A stretch of 64,000 nucleotides of DNA from Sinorhizobium arboris LMG 14919 (GTDB lineage Bacteria; Pseudomonadota; Alphaproteobacteria; Rhizobiales; Rhizobiaceae). Where the stretch lies: NCBI RefSeq assembly GCF_000427465.1, contig NZ_ATYB01000014.1, positions 3,165,058 to 3,229,057 of the forward strand. The letters run 5' to 3'. The translations under genes and the position numbers were made by a program. The notes beneath the pieces are model-generated. The model made no database searches and was not told where the DNA came from. It saw nothing but the letters and a program-made list of their open reading frames with translations. This document shows positions 17,689 to 27,064 of the stretch, in pieces (the stretch's first letter is position 1; every line of letters begins with the position of its first letter).

Positions 17689-17874
17689 TTATGCACTTTC
17701 CTTCGGCGTCAGGACCTGGCGGCCGCGATACATGCCGGTCTTCAGGTCGATGTGATGCGGGCGGCGCAGTTCGCCGGAGTTCTTGTCTTCGATGTAGGTC
17801 GGAGCCTTGAGGGCGTCAGCGGAACGGCGCATGCCACGCTTGGACGGGCTCGTTTTTCTTTTCGGTACAGCCAT
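17689..17874 (-). CDS. rpmF: 50S ribosomal protein L32
   Basis: A 61-residue basic protein starting [18 protein letters not shown], the L32 signature, and ending in [13 protein letters not shown]. It lacks the four zinc-binding cysteines, as alphaproteobacterial L32 usually does. The ATG at 17874 is preceded by GGAG six bases upstream; the frame open to 17886 is not used. Single gene with its own terminator. Confidence 0.97.
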   Translation of the reverse strand: MAVPKRKTSPSKRGMRRSADALKAPTYIEDKNSGELRRPHHIDLKTGMYRGRQVLTPKESA

Positions 17875-18036
17875 TTCATTCTCCACTTATCGGGCAAAAC
17901 ACTGTTCAGCAGCCGAAAATGGCCGGGTCGAACAGATGTCGATCTCGGAATTTCGCGCGCTTATACATGCCGAACCGTACTTTGACCAGTCCCCGCACGC
18001 AAATTTTCGACTCGGCGCGGGGAGCCTCAATCCGCT

Positions 18037-18684
18037 TCAGGCTTCATCCTCCGGCACGATCCAGCTTTCGGCTCTTGCGGCCTCCTCCCATTTGCGGAAG
18101 GCCGGATGCGCCTTGACGGCGTCCATATAGGCGAGCGTCACCGGGTCCGTCACGAGCTCATAGGTCTCGAAACGGTTGACGACCGGGGCGAACATCGCGT
18201 CTGCCGCGGTGAACCGGCCGAAAAGGAACGGTCCCCCTGATCGCTCGATCGACTCGCGCCAGATAGCCTCGATCCGCGCCACGTCATCGCCGACACCGTC
18301 CGGCAGAGCGATCGACTTTGCCGGCCGGCGGATGTTCATCGGGCAGGCGCCGCGCAATGCCCGGAAGCCGGAGAGCATCTCCATCGAGTAGCTGCGCGCA
18401 CGCGCACGATCCGCGCGATCTTCCGGCCAGAGGCCGGCTTCCGGGAAAAGCTCCGCCGCGTATTCGATGATCGCAAGCGATTCCCATATGCGAATCTCGC
18501 CGTGATGGAGCACCGGAACGCGTCCCGTCGGCGAAATTTCGTGAAACCGCGGATTGCCTGCCGCAGAATCGAACGGAATGACGACGTCCTCGAACGGAAT
18601 GCCGCCGGCCGTGAGTGCGAGCCAGGGCCGCAGTGACCAGGATGAATAGTTCTTGTTGCCGACATAAAGGACGAGCTTGGCCAT
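18037..18684 (-). CDS. Glutathione S-transferase family protein
   Basis: A 215-residue protein with an N-terminal thioredoxin-like GST domain (LVLYVGNKNYSSWSLRPWLAL, cis-Pro motif GRVPVLHHG, ESLAIIEYAAE) and a C-terminal helical domain (FGRFTAADAMFAPVVNRF). The SSWSLRP motif supplies the likely catalytic serine. Such bacterial GSTs conjugate glutathione to electrophiles or act as reductases; the substrate is not predictable. GGAGG precedes the ATG. It is transcribed alone toward rpmF. Confidence 0.88.
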   Translation of the reverse strand: MAKLVLYVGNKNYSSWSLRPWLALTAGGIPFEDVVIPFDSAAGNPRFHEISPTGRVPVLHHGEIRIWESLAIIEYAAELFPEAGLWPEDRADRARARSYSMEMLSGFRALRGACPMNIRRPAKSIALPDGVGDDVARIEAIWRESIERSGGPFLFGRFTAADAMFAPVVNRFETYELVTDPVTLAYMDAVKAHPAFRKWEEAARAESWIVPEDEA

Positions 18685-18814
18685 GATCCTGCCTCCGACT
18701 GGCTTTGCGCATGTCGCCCAAAACCGTGCTGCGGTTTTGTGATAGCGACAGGCATAAAAAACAAAAGCAGCTTTGCCACATCAGCGGCCGGCAAACCAAT
18801 GAATTGGGTTCATT

Positions 18815-19603
18815 TCAATCATAAAGACATGTGATGTAGCCGCCGGAGCGGCTGGCGCGGCGTTCGATCACCCCGGCTAGACGCCGGAGACCAGGACCCG
18901 GTTTGCCGGCATTTCGATCGATCGGATTGGGCAGCGACACGGCAAGGAGGGCCGCCTGACGGCGCGAAAGCTTCGCCGCCGAAACGCCGAAATGATGACG
19001 GGCGGCGGCCTCGATCCCATAGATGCCCTCGCCCCATTCGGCGACGTTCAGATAGATTTCCATCAGACGCCGCTTGCTCCAGACGAAATCCGCCGCGACC
19101 GCGAGCGGCAATTCCATTGCCTTGCGCACGAAGGAACGACCGTTCCAGAGAAACAGGTTCTTGACCGTCTGCATAGGGATCGTGCTGGCGCCGCGCGTCT
19201 GTTCGCCGTCGAGCGCATCCTCGAGGACGCCACGCATCTGGGCCCAATCGATGCCCGCATGGGAACAGAACTGCCCATCCTCGGACATCATGACCGACTG
19301 GACGAGCACCGGCGCAATGTCGTCGAACTCGACCCATTGCCGGTCATAGCCGCGCAGCAGCACGAGGTCGCGCAGCATCAATGTCGAGACGGGGTGAACG
19401 GACTCGGCGAGATAGAGGACGATCAGGGCATAGGGCAGGAGCAGGACGGAGAGGACGAGGAGAGCGAGCCGACGACGACGCGAGCGCCATGACCTGCGCG
19501 TGGCCGACCTGCGACCTGCGGGCAACTCCGCCTCCTCGCGTTCTTCCGAAACGATGTCCACGCCCCGTCCATCCACCTCTTTTCCGCCCGCCTCTTTTCC
19601 CAT
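18815..19603 (-). CDS. mtgA: Monofunctional biosynthetic peptidoglycan transglycosylase
   Basis: A GT51 enzyme polymerising lipid II into glycan strands. One N-terminal transmembrane segment ([20 protein letters not shown]) anchors the catalytic domain in the periplasm. The catalytic Glu is in [18 protein letters not shown], with [31 protein letters not shown] and [12 protein letters not shown] following, the standard GT51 motif series, and no transpeptidase domain. The start at 19603 (262 residues) has GAGAGGGG directly upstream; the frame extends to 19681 without a comparable site. The N-terminus before the membrane segment is unusually long, acidic then arginine-rich. Confidence 0.93.
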   Translation of the reverse strand: MGKEAGGKEVDGRGVDIVSEEREEAELPAGRRSATRRSWRSRRRRLALLVLSVLLLPYALIVLYLAESVHPVSTLMLRDLVLLRGYDRQWVEFDDIAPVLVQSVMMSEDGQFCSHAGIDWAQMRGVLEDALDGEQTRGASTIPMQTVKNLFLWNGRSFVRKAMELPLAVAADFVWSKRRLMEIYLNVAEWGEGIYGIEAAARHHFGVSAAKLSRRQAALLAVSLPNPIDRNAGKPGPGLRRLAGVIERRASRSGGYITCLYD

Positions 19604-19753
19604 CCACCCCTCTCTTATGCGATGGCGAGCGAAAGTTGAACGGCCTTTCTCGCAAAAGGCAAGGCTCTGCAGCGCCGTCATCCCGGAGGTGCTCTGAATG
19701 CTGCGACGCCAAAGCCCGTTGAAAGCCGCTCCGCCGCATGTAAAAGAGCCTCT

Positions 19754-20668
19754 ATGACAGACGAGAGATCATCCTTTTCGGCACGCCTGAAGGCCAACGC
19801 GGTCGCGGTGGAAGCGCTGCTTGCAACATTGCTCGGGCCCGCAGTGCGGGCGGACGAGATCGCCCGCCCGGAAAACCTGCTCGCCGCCATGCGCCATGGC
19901 GTGCTCAATGGCGGCAAGCGGCTGCGGCCCTTTCTTGTCAGCGAAAGTGCGGCCCTCCTCGGTGGCGATGCGCATGCGGCGCTTAGAATAGGCGCCGCGC
20001 TCGAATGCATTCACTGCTACTCGCTCGTCCACGACGACCTGCCGGCCATGGACGACGACGACATGCGGCGCGGAAAGCCGACCGTGCACGTCGCATTCGA
20101 CGAGGCGACGGCAATTCTCGCGGGCGACAGCCTGCTGACCTTCGCCTTCGACATCGTCGCGGCGCCGGAAACACCAATCTCCGATCGTCAGAAGACGATG
20201 CTGGTGGTCGCGCTCGCGCGCGCGGCGGGACACGGCGGAATGGCCGGCGGTCAGGCGCTCGACCTCGCCGCCGAAAAGTGTGCTCCCGACGAAGCGGGCG
20301 TCGTCCTCCTGCAGTCGATGAAGACCGGCGCCCTCCTCCGCTTTGCCTGCGAGGCGGGTGCGATCATCGCCGATGCACCGGCAGAGGACCGACAACGGCT
20401 GCGCGCCTTCGGAGAGAAGATCGGGCTCGCCTTCCAACTGGCCGACGACCTGCTCGACCTCACCGCCGACGCCGCGATAATGGGCAAGGCGACCGGCAAG
20501 GATGCGGCGCGAGGGAAGGGCACGATTGTCTCCCTGCACGGCCAGCCCTGGGCCGAGCGCCGACTCGAAAGTCTGGTGGCCGAAGCGGAAGGGCTGCTTG
20601 AACCCTACGGCGCCCGTTCGGCGACCCTTGCCGAAACGGCCCGCTTCATCGCCAACCGCAGGAACTGA
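19754..20668 (+). CDS. ispA: Polyprenyl synthetase (farnesyl/geranylgeranyl diphosphate synthase type)
   Basis: A 304-residue all-helical prenyltransferase joining isopentenyl diphosphate to allylic diphosphates. First aspartate-rich motif [10 protein letters not shown] (Asp94-95) and second DDLLD (Asp231-235), with GGKRLRPFL near residue 53. The ordering and the two extra residues in the first motif match bacterial short-chain (FPP) synthases, though chain length cannot be settled by eye. The hisC start lies only 4 bases after its stop, so the two are co-transcribed. It is divergent from mtgA by 150 bases. The MEP-pathway gene ispG occurs 11.6 kb away. Confidence 0.88.
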   Translation: MTDERSSFSARLKANAVAVEALLATLLGPAVRADEIARPENLLAAMRHGVLNGGKRLRPFLVSESAALLGGDAHAALRIGAALECIHCYSLVHDDLPAMDDDDMRRGKPTVHVAFDEATAILAGDSLLTFAFDIVAAPETPISDRQKTMLVVALARAAGHGGMAGGQALDLAAEKCAPDEAGVVLLQSMKTGALLRFACEAGAIIADAPAEDRQRLRAFGEKIGLAFQLADDLLDLTADAAIMGKATGKDAARGKGTIVSLHGQPWAERRLESLVAEAEGLLEPYGARSATLAETARFIANRRN

Positions 20669-20672
20669 GCTC

Positions 20673-21728
20673 ATGAGCAAACTCTGGTCGCCGATCGTTG
20701 CCACGCTGAAGCCTTACGTCCCCGGCGAACAGCCGCGCATAGCCAATCTCGTCAAGCTCAACACCAACGAGAGCCCCTACGGCCCCTCGGAAAAGGCGCT
20801 GGAGGCAATCCGGGCGGCGGCGAGCACCGACCTCCGGCTTTATCCGGATCCGATCGCTCTCGGGCTGCGGGAGGCGATCGCTGCGCGTCACGGCTTATCG
20901 GTCGGAGAGGTTTTCGTCGGCAATGGTTCCGATGAGGTCCTGGCGCACACCTTCGCGGCGCTTCTGAAACACGACAAGCCGCTGCTTTTTCCGGACATCT
21001 CCTACAGTTTCTACCCGACCTATGCGGGCCTCTTCGGCATCGAGGCGGTCGAGGTGCCGCTCGACGCCGCTTTCCGCATCGACATAGCCGATTATCGCCG
21101 TCCCTCGGGCGCCATCGTCCTGCCGAACCCGAATGCGCCGACCGGTATCGGCCTGCCGCTTGCCGACATTGAGCGGCTGGTGGCCGAGCATCCCGATCAG
21201 CCCGTGGTGATCGACGAGGCCTATGTCGATTTCGGCGGCGAATCCGCGATCGCGCTCGTTCCGAAATACGAGAACCTGCTCGTCGTTCAGACCTTCTCCA
21301 AGTCACGCGCGCTGGCGGGCCTGCGGGTCGGTTTCGCAGTCGGCCAGCGGCCGCTGATCGAGGCGCTGGAACGCGTCAAGGACAGCTTCAACTCCTACCC
21401 GCTCGGTCGAGCCGCCCAGGCGGGTGCGACGGCTGCAATCGAGGACGAGGCGTGGTTCGAAGCGACCTGCGGCAGGATCATCGCCTCGCGGGCAAAACTG
21501 ACACGCGACCTCGAAGCCCGCGGCTTCGAGGTTCTGCCGTCGCAGGCAAACTTCGTCTTTGCCCGCCATCCCGGACATGCCGGCCAGGCGCTGGCGGCGA
21601 AGCTGCGCGAACGGGCAGTGGTCGTCCGCCACTTCGCCAAGCCCCGAATTGCGGATTTCCTGCGCATCACCATCGGGACCGATGCGGAATGCGCCAGGCT
21701 GATCGCGGCGCTCGACGCGATTCTGTAA
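20673..21728 (+). CDS. hisC: Histidinol-phosphate aminotransferase
   Basis: A 351-residue PLP enzyme converting imidazole-acetol phosphate to histidinol phosphate (or a related aromatic transamination). Motifs: [10 protein letters not shown] at the N-terminus, [28 protein letters not shown] and the Schiff-base lysine in [14 protein letters not shown] (Lys210). The ATG at 20673 follows the upstream prenyl synthase stop by 4 bases; the longer upstream frame overlaps that gene and is rejected. HisC paralogues are common in rhizobia, so this may be a second copy. Confidence 0.92.
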   Translation: MSKLWSPIVATLKPYVPGEQPRIANLVKLNTNESPYGPSEKALEAIRAAASTDLRLYPDPIALGLREAIAARHGLSVGEVFVGNGSDEVLAHTFAALLKHDKPLLFPDISYSFYPTYAGLFGIEAVEVPLDAAFRIDIADYRRPSGAIVLPNPNAPTGIGLPLADIERLVAEHPDQPVVIDEAYVDFGGESAIALVPKYENLLVVQTFSKSRALAGLRVGFAVGQRPLIEALERVKDSFNSYPLGRAAQAGATAAIEDEAWFEATCGRIIASRAKLTRDLEARGFEVLPSQANFVFARHPGHAGQALAAKLRERAVVVRHFAKPRIADFLRITIGTDAECARLIAALDAIL

Positions 21729-21843
21729 GGGCAGCACAGCACCGGGTTACAGCCAAGCTCCCATTGGCATCGGTGCAAGCCTCGGCTACCGTCTTTGCGC
21801 GTCTGACAAGACGCGCGACCCTGAGGGACAATCGGACGCCGTC

Positions 21844-22485
21844 ATGCTCGACCTCACGCCCTATCTGCCGCAGCTCCTCATCGCCTGGACGACCTATGTC
21901 ATCGCCGTTGCCTCGCCGGGCCCCGCGGTTCTGGCGATCATCGCGACCTCGGTCAGCCAGGGGAGAAGCGCGGGCCTCGCTCTCGCCCTCGGCGTGCTGA
22001 GCGGCAGCTATACCTGGGCAATGCTGACGGCTTCCGGCTTGTCGGCCCTCATCCGGACCTATGGCCAGGCCATCTTCGTCCTGAAGATCGCCGGCGCCTG
22101 CTATCTTTTCTGGCTGGCCTATCATGCGCTCAGAGCGGCGGTGCGGGGCGACGGCAGACCCGCCGCCTTTGGCGTTCCGCCGGCAGCCTCGCTGAAGAAG
22201 CTTTATTTCAAAGGTCTCGGGATCCACCTGACCAATCCGAAGGCGATCTTCGCCTGGATCATGCTGGTCTCCCTCGGCATGCCGGAAGGCGCGCCGGTCG
22301 GCGTCACCGCCGCCTTCATCGGCGGCTGCATGCTGATCGGCCTCGTCCTCTTCTGCGGCTTCGCGATCGTCTTCTCGCTTTCGCCGGTGCACCGCGCCTA
22401 TCTGAAATCGCGGCGGATCATCGAGAGCCTGATGGCCGGCTTCTTCGCCTTCGCCGGATTCAAACTTTTGACGGCGCGGCTTTGA
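21844..22485 (+). CDS. LysE/RhtB family amino-acid exporter
   Basis: A 213-residue inner-membrane protein with about six hydrophobic segments and LysE-family motifs: VIAVASPGPAVLAIIATSVSQGRSAG near the N-terminus and FKGLGIHLTNPKAIFAWI in the middle. Members export amino acids such as homoserine, threonine or lysine. The substrate is not predictable. It stands alone and converges with the sugar island's first dehydrogenase (22-base gap). Confidence 0.88.
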   Translation: MLDLTPYLPQLLIAWTTYVIAVASPGPAVLAIIATSVSQGRSAGLALALGVLSGSYTWAMLTASGLSALIRTYGQAIFVLKIAGACYLFWLAYHALRAAVRGDGRPAAFGVPPAASLKKLYFKGLGIHLTNPKAIFAWIMLVSLGMPEGAPVGVTAAFIGGCMLIGLVLFCGFAIVFSLSPVHRAYLKSRRIIESLMAGFFAFAGFKLLTARL

Positions 22486-22507
22486 TTGGAGCTCCTGCCC
22501 GGCGACA

Positions 22508-23296
22508 TCACCAGCAGCAGAAGCCGCCGTCGACGAGAAGATCGACGCCGGTCACGAAGCTCCCCGCATCCGACAGGAGGAAAACGGCCGGCCCGACCAT
22601 TTCGTCCACGCTCGCCATGCGCTGCATCGGCGTCTGCTCCTCGAACAGCCTGGTCTGGTGCACCATTTCCGGTCGGGTGTTCATGGGTGTTGCCGTATAG
22701 CCCGGACTGATCGTGTTCACGCGGACGCCGCGGTCTACCCACTCCATCGCCATGGACTTCGTCATGTGTATCACGCCCGCCTTGGAGGCGTTGTAGTGGC
22801 ACTGGCTCAGACCGCGATTCACGATGACGCCGGACATGGATGCGATGTTGACGATCGACCCGCGGCCGTTCTTCAACATGGCACGCGCTTCCGCCTGGCA
22901 GGAGAGGAAAACACCCTTGAGATTGATGTCCATCATCGTCTGGAATTGACTTTCCTCCATCTCCTCGGCCGGACTGGCATTGGCGATGCCCGCAGCGTTG
23001 AGCGCGAGGGTCAGCGGCCCCAGTTCCGCTTCAGTGCGCGCAACCGCGTCGTTGAGCGCCGCGCCGCTGGTGACGTCCGCGGCGATCTGGATGCTGCGGC
23101 GGCCCGCCTTTTCGATGAAGTCGGCCGTCCTGGCGAGGCCATCATCCGTGCGGCGGTCGAGCAGCGCGACATCCGCGCCGCACTGGGCGAGCCCCATAGC
23201 GATGCGTTGGCCGATGCCGCTGCCCGCGCCGGTCACGAAAGCGACATTTCCGGAAAGGTCGAACAATTTCGGCGCGTCGAGACCGACTTCAGACAT
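22508..23296 (-). CDS. Short-chain dehydrogenase/reductase (sugar island, SDR 1)
   Basis: A 262-residue classical SDR: nucleotide motif TGAGSGIG, NAAG in LALNAAGIANAS, catalytic Ser in NIASMSG and YNASK (Tyr-x3-Lys). It ends in the family's DGGFCCW. The start at 23296 is set by AGGA and by the SDR N-terminus; the frame continuing to 23569 is antisense-like and rejected. It lies 14 bases after the ABC ATPase gene on the same strand, so it belongs to the transporter operon. Oxidation of an imported polyol or sugar is the likely task; the substrate is unknown. Confidence 0.88.
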   Translation of the reverse strand: MSEVGLDAPKLFDLSGNVAFVTGAGSGIGQRIAMGLAQCGADVALLDRRTDDGLARTADFIEKAGRRSIQIAADVTSGAALNDAVARTEAELGPLTLALNAAGIANASPAEEMEESQFQTMMDINLKGVFLSCQAEARAMLKNGRGSIVNIASMSGVIVNRGLSQCHYNASKAGVIHMTKSMAMEWVDRGVRVNTISPGYTATPMNTRPEMVHQTRLFEEQTPMQRMASVDEMVGPAVFLLSDAGSFVTGVDLLVDGGFCCW

Positions 23297-23310
23297 AGGT
23301 TTTTTCCTGC

Positions 23311-24798
23311 TTAGATCGTTGCGAGTTCCATGATCGAGACGTCGTTCGCATCCTCGCGGTTCAGGATGCCGGCCTGCTTGCCCTGTGCCATGACCAGGAT
23401 GCGGCTGGAGACGCCGAGCACCTCCTCGAGATCCGAGCTGACCACGATGACCGCGACGCCTTCGCGCGCGAGATCGATGATGAGATCGTAGATCGAAGAG
23501 CGGGCGCCTACGTCGATGCCGCGCGTCGGCTCGTCCAGCACGACCACCTGCGGCTTGCGCGCCAGCCATTTGGCGAGCACCACTTTCTGCTGGTTGCCGC
23601 CGGAAAGCTCGCCTGCATTCTGCCCGCCGCGGCCCTTTACCCCGAACGTCTTGATGCAGTCCTCGGCAAACTGCTGGATGCGGCGCGACGAGATCCAGCC
23701 GTTGCGGGAAATCTCGCCGAGATTGGCATAGCCGATGTTTTCCGCGATCGAATGATCGAGCACGATGCCCTGGAGCTTTCGGTCCTCCGGCACGAGAACG
23801 ATACCGTTGCGAATCGCATCGGTCGGGGAGCGGGGCGTGACGGGCTTGCCGTGCAGCAGGACCTCTCCGCCGGAGATGGGGTCGGCGCCGCTGATGGCGC
23901 GTACGAGTTCGGTTCGGCCGGCTCCCATGAGGCCCGCAATCCCGAAGACCTCGCCCCTGCGAACCGAGAAGCTGATGTCTCGGAACGCATTGGACGGCGA
24001 CGAGAGGTTTCGCACTTCCAGCGTCACCTGATCCGTCGGCGCCGGGAGAGTCGGGAACATGCGCTCGAGGGAGCGCCCGACCATGGCCTCGACGATCGTG
24101 CGGATCGGCACGTCGCCACTCTCGAACTCCTGCACCTTGGCGCCGTCGCGCATCACGACGATGCGGTCGGCGATCTGCCGGATTTCCTCCAGGCGGTGCG
24201 AAATGTAGATGATGCCGACGCCTTCCGACTTCAGCCGTTCTATCTGCTGGAAGAGGAGCTGGGTCTCCTCGCCGCCGAGCGCGGCTGTCGGTTCGTCGAG
24301 GATGAGGAGGCGCGCATTGAGAGTCAGTGCCTTGGCGATCTCGATGAGCTGCTGCCTGCCGGTCGAAAGCCCCTCGACGAGGCGATCCGGCGAGATGTCG
24401 AGACCCAGCCGGTGAAGGCCGCTGCGTGCCCGATCTTCCATGGCCTTGCGGTCGATCCGACCCGCCTTCATCGGGTAGCGACCGACAAACACGTTCTCCG
24501 CGATCGAGAGCTTCGGAAGCAATTTCAATTCCTGATGGATCATGCCTACCCCCTCGTCCATCGCGGCACGCGGATCGGCGGGCGCGTAGGCCCTGCCCAG
24601 CCAGGTCATCTCGCCCGCCGAAGGCCGCACGGTGCCGGAAATAATGTTCGACAGCGTCGATTTTCCGGCGCCGTTTTCACCGAGCAGCGCCACGACCTCT
24701 CCCGGATAGATATCGAGATCGACACCGTGGAGAACCTTGATCGGACCGTAGGACTTCTGGACGCGACGGAGCGACAGGATTGGAGAGCGGGTCGTCAT
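23311..24798 (-). CDS. Sugar ABC transporter, duplicated ATP-binding protein (RbsA type)
   Basis: A 495-residue protein with two ABC cassettes. The first has Walker A GENGAGKST, signature LSTGRQQLIEIAKAL and DEPTAAL. The second has the degenerate Walker A GLMGAGRTE typical of RbsA/XylG proteins, signature LSGGNQQKVVLAKW and DEPTRGID. It energises uptake of a monosaccharide or polyol with the adjacent RbsC-type permease and RbsB-type binding protein. It lies 26 bases downstream of the binding-protein gene. Confidence 0.93.
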   Translation of the reverse strand: MTTRSPILSLRRVQKSYGPIKVLHGVDLDIYPGEVVALLGENGAGKSTLSNIISGTVRPSAGEMTWLGRAYAPADPRAAMDEGVGMIHQELKLLPKLSIAENVFVGRYPMKAGRIDRKAMEDRARSGLHRLGLDISPDRLVEGLSTGRQQLIEIAKALTLNARLLILDEPTAALGGEETQLLFQQIERLKSEGVGIIYISHRLEEIRQIADRIVVMRDGAKVQEFESGDVPIRTIVEAMVGRSLERMFPTLPAPTDQVTLEVRNLSSPSNAFRDISFSVRRGEVFGIAGLMGAGRTELVRAISGADPISGGEVLLHGKPVTPRSPTDAIRNGIVLVPEDRKLQGIVLDHSIAENIGYANLGEISRNGWISSRRIQQFAEDCIKTFGVKGRGGQNAGELSGGNQQKVVLAKWLARKPQVVVLDEPTRGIDVGARSSIYDLIIDLAREGVAVIVVSSDLEEVLGVSSRILVMAQGKQAGILNREDANDVSIMELATI

Positions 24799-24824
24799 GG
24801 CGCTGCTGCCTTTCGGCTATCGGG

Positions 24825-25757
24825 TTACGGATGGTTCTTTACGAATTCCGGAGCGTTGTCGCATGTCGTCAGCACGGCATTCGGCGTCTGACGCTCCTCG
24901 ACCTTCTCGCCCGCCGCAACAGCAAGCGCGGATTCCACGGCAAGAACGCCCATCTTTTGCGTGCTCTGCGTGGCGGTGGCGATGAACGGGCCCTTGCACT
25001 TGGCGAGATATTCGAGGGCCGAGACGTCGCCGTCATAACCGCCGATGATCACCTTGTCCGAAAGATTGGCGACGTCGACCGCCTTGGCCGCGCCCATGGC
25101 AAGACCATCGGCCTGACCGAAGATGATCGTAATGTCCGGGTTTGCCTGCAGCATGTTCTGCGCGATCGAGAAGCCCTCGTCCGCCGACCACATGTTGCTC
25201 CACTGCTGGTCGACCAGCTCGACACCCTGGTTCTCGTCTATGGCGCGCTTGCACCCGGTGAAACGGTCGACTTCCGGCGTCGTGCCCTTCTGTCCGTGGA
25301 TGATCGCCATCTTGCCCGAGCCACCGGCCTTCTCGATGATGTGCTTGCAGACGGAGTAGGCGGATTCGACGCTCTCACCGGCGATGAAGGTGTCGCCCGG
25401 TGCGCCGTCCGGAACGCGGTCGACATTGATCACCGGAATTCCTGCGGCGCGGGCGAGGCGGGTCGGCACGGCGGCGGCTGCGGCACCGGCCGGTATATAG
25501 ATGAAGGCATCGATGTCCTGGACCATCAGGTCCTGCACCTGGCTGACCTGCGTGTTGGTGTCGTTCTTCGCATCGACGACGACCACTTCGATGCCCTTTT
25601 CCTTGGCGTACTTTTCCACGCCGAGCTTGATCTGGTTGAAGAAGTCGGCCTGGAGGTTCGGAACGGCGAGGCCGATCTTCTTGACCTCGGCGGCGGTTGC
25701 CGGAAGCGCAAGAACGGAAGCGGCGGTTGCCGCCATCAGCAGTGTGGACAGTTTCAT
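24825..25757 (-). CDS. Sugar ABC transporter, periplasmic binding protein (RbsB type)
   Basis: A 310-residue exported protein: cleavable signal peptide (LLMAATAASVLALPATA), then a type I periplasmic-binding fold with KKIGLAVPNLQADFFNQI, GIEVVVVDAKNDTNTQVSQVQDL, INVDRVP and FGQADGLAMGAAKAV. The ribose-binding-like architecture points to a pentose, hexose or polyol ligand. A strong GGAGGAG precedes the ATG. An intercistronic hairpin separates it from the upstream permease gene, which may allow higher expression of the binding protein. Confidence 0.92.
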   Translation of the reverse strand: MKLSTLLMAATAASVLALPATAAEVKKIGLAVPNLQADFFNQIKLGVEKYAKEKGIEVVVVDAKNDTNTQVSQVQDLMVQDIDAFIYIPAGAAAAAVPTRLARAAGIPVINVDRVPDGAPGDTFIAGESVESAYSVCKHIIEKAGGSGKMAIIHGQKGTTPEVDRFTGCKRAIDENQGVELVDQQWSNMWSADEGFSIAQNMLQANPDITIIFGQADGLAMGAAKAVDVANLSDKVIIGGYDGDVSALEYLAKCKGPFIATATQSTQKMGVLAVESALAVAAGEKVEERQTPNAVLTTCDNAPEFVKNHP

Positions 25758-25818
25758 GGTTTCTCCTCCGAGTTGCCCGGTGGCGCCCTGCCCTCGCAGA
25801 GGTCGCCCTCTCCTTTGG

Positions 25819-25840
25819 CGGCCGGCACCATTGCCGGCCG
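25819..25840 (-). promoter_or_regulatory. Intercistronic hairpin between permease and binding-protein genes
   Basis: CGGCCGGCA-CCAT-TGCCGGCCG is a perfect 9-bp stem with a 4-base loop in the 124-base gap, without a following T-run. It may stabilise or segment the operon mRNA. Confidence 0.5.
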
Positions 25841-25881
25841 TTTTCAGCGCTCCGCCGCACCTCGGCAGCGGGGCGAAGTCG

Positions 25882-26856
25882 TCACTTCCGCTTGCGGTAC
25901 GTTTCTGCCGTGACGGCGAGCACGATGACGGCTCCGATAATCACCTGCTGCATGAACGGAGACACGCTCAGCAGGTTGAGACCGTTGCGCAGGACACCGA
26001 TGATGAGCACGCCGATGATGGTGCCTCCGATCCCGCCGGTTCCGCCGGATAGCGAGGTGCCGCCGATGACTACCGCGGCGATGGCGTCGAGCTCATAGGA
26101 CACGCCCGACGACGGCTGGACCGAGTCGAGACGAGCCGCGAGCACCATGCCGGAAAGACCCGCGAGGAAGCTGCAGACGACATAGACGAGCACGGTCGCG
26201 CGCTGGACGTTGATGCCGGCAAGGCGCGCCACTTCGGCATTGCCGCCGATGGCGTAAAGCGCGCGCCCGCCATGACGGTAGCGCTGGTAGAGGAGGCCGA
26301 CGATGAAGACCGCGATCATTACGGCAACGGTCAGCGTCAGGAAGCCGCCGAAGCGAACGATGGCCATCATGTTGAACCAGGCCGGAAAGCCTATGATCTG
26401 CTGGCCGTCGGTGATCATGTTCGCCAGGCCGCGCGCGATCGACATCATCGCCAGCGTGGCGATGAAAGCCGGTATGTTGAAGCGGGTTATGAGGAGGCCC
26501 GCGATGAGGCCGTTGAGCGAGGCCGCGGCGAGCGCCAGGGGAATGGCGAGCCACATCGGCACGCCGACCACGACGTTGAGATATCCGAGCACCATCATCG
26601 CCAGCGCCATGACCGAGCCGACCGCAAGGTCGATGCCTCCGATCAGAATGACGAAAGTCATGCCGACGGCCATGACGCCAAGCACCGTGATCTGGTCGAG
26701 CACGTTGAGGAAGTTCCGCACAGACAGGAACTTGTCCGTCGCGAAGGCGAGGAAAAGGCACAGCACGATGAGTCCGATCAACGGACCGGTCGCGCCCTTC
26801 AGTGACGGGAGCTGCCTTGCGGCAGTCCCCTGCTTCTCTTGCACTGCAGCCTGCAT
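25882..26856 (-). CDS. Sugar ABC transporter permease (RbsC type)
   Basis: A 324-residue polytopic protein with 8-10 hydrophobic segments and RbsC-family motifs (ILIGGIDLAVGSVMALA, YAIGGNAEVARLAGINV, VIGGTSLSGGTGGIGGTIIG). It forms the channel of the importer. The start at 26856 is supported by GGGAGG seven bases upstream; the frame extends to a TTG at 27024 without support. It is the first gene of the leftward operon permease - binding protein - ATPase - SDR 1, divergent from the transketolase genes. Confidence 0.92.
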   Translation of the reverse strand: MQAAVQEKQGTAARQLPSLKGATGPLIGLIVLCLFLAFATDKFLSVRNFLNVLDQITVLGVMAVGMTFVILIGGIDLAVGSVMALAMMVLGYLNVVVGVPMWLAIPLALAAASLNGLIAGLLITRFNIPAFIATLAMMSIARGLANMITDGQQIIGFPAWFNMMAIVRFGGFLTLTVAVMIAVFIVGLLYQRYRHGGRALYAIGGNAEVARLAGINVQRATVLVYVVCSFLAGLSGMVLAARLDSVQPSSGVSYELDAIAAVVIGGTSLSGGTGGIGGTIIGVLIIGVLRNGLNLLSVSPFMQQVIIGAVIVLAVTAETYRKRK

Positions 26857-26900
26857 GCGTCGTCCTCCCGCACAGTCCGCCTCCTCATGTGGCGGTCGGC

Positions 26901-26916
26901 ATAAATATTCATCACT
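26901..26916. promoter_or_regulatory. Candidate SorC-type operator 1 (upstream of permease gene)
   Basis: ATAAATATTCATCACT, 45 bases upstream of the permease start, shares the AT-rich centre and ATTCA...CACT half-site with the better dyads at 27036 and 30378, but with an extra T in the half-site. Confidence 0.35.
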
Positions 26917-27035
26917 GTGTGTTAATGCGTACATGATGGTTCGGTAGCCTGTCAATATGCCGGCCTGGCGAATTTCAGGTTGCGGGAGGCGTATTTTCAC
27001 TTGACTTGCCAGACCGGCATGCAAGTATATGGATG

Positions 27036-27053
27036 GATGTATATTTATTCACT
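27036..27053. promoter_or_regulatory. Candidate SorC-type operator 2 (upstream of transketolase genes)
   Basis: GATGTATATTTATTCACT agrees with the perfect dyad at 30378 at 13 of 18 positions, including the complete right half ATTCACT. It lies 11 bases before the transketolase ATG, next to the Shine-Dalgarno. Confidence 0.5.
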
Positions 27054-27064
27054 AAGAGGATTTC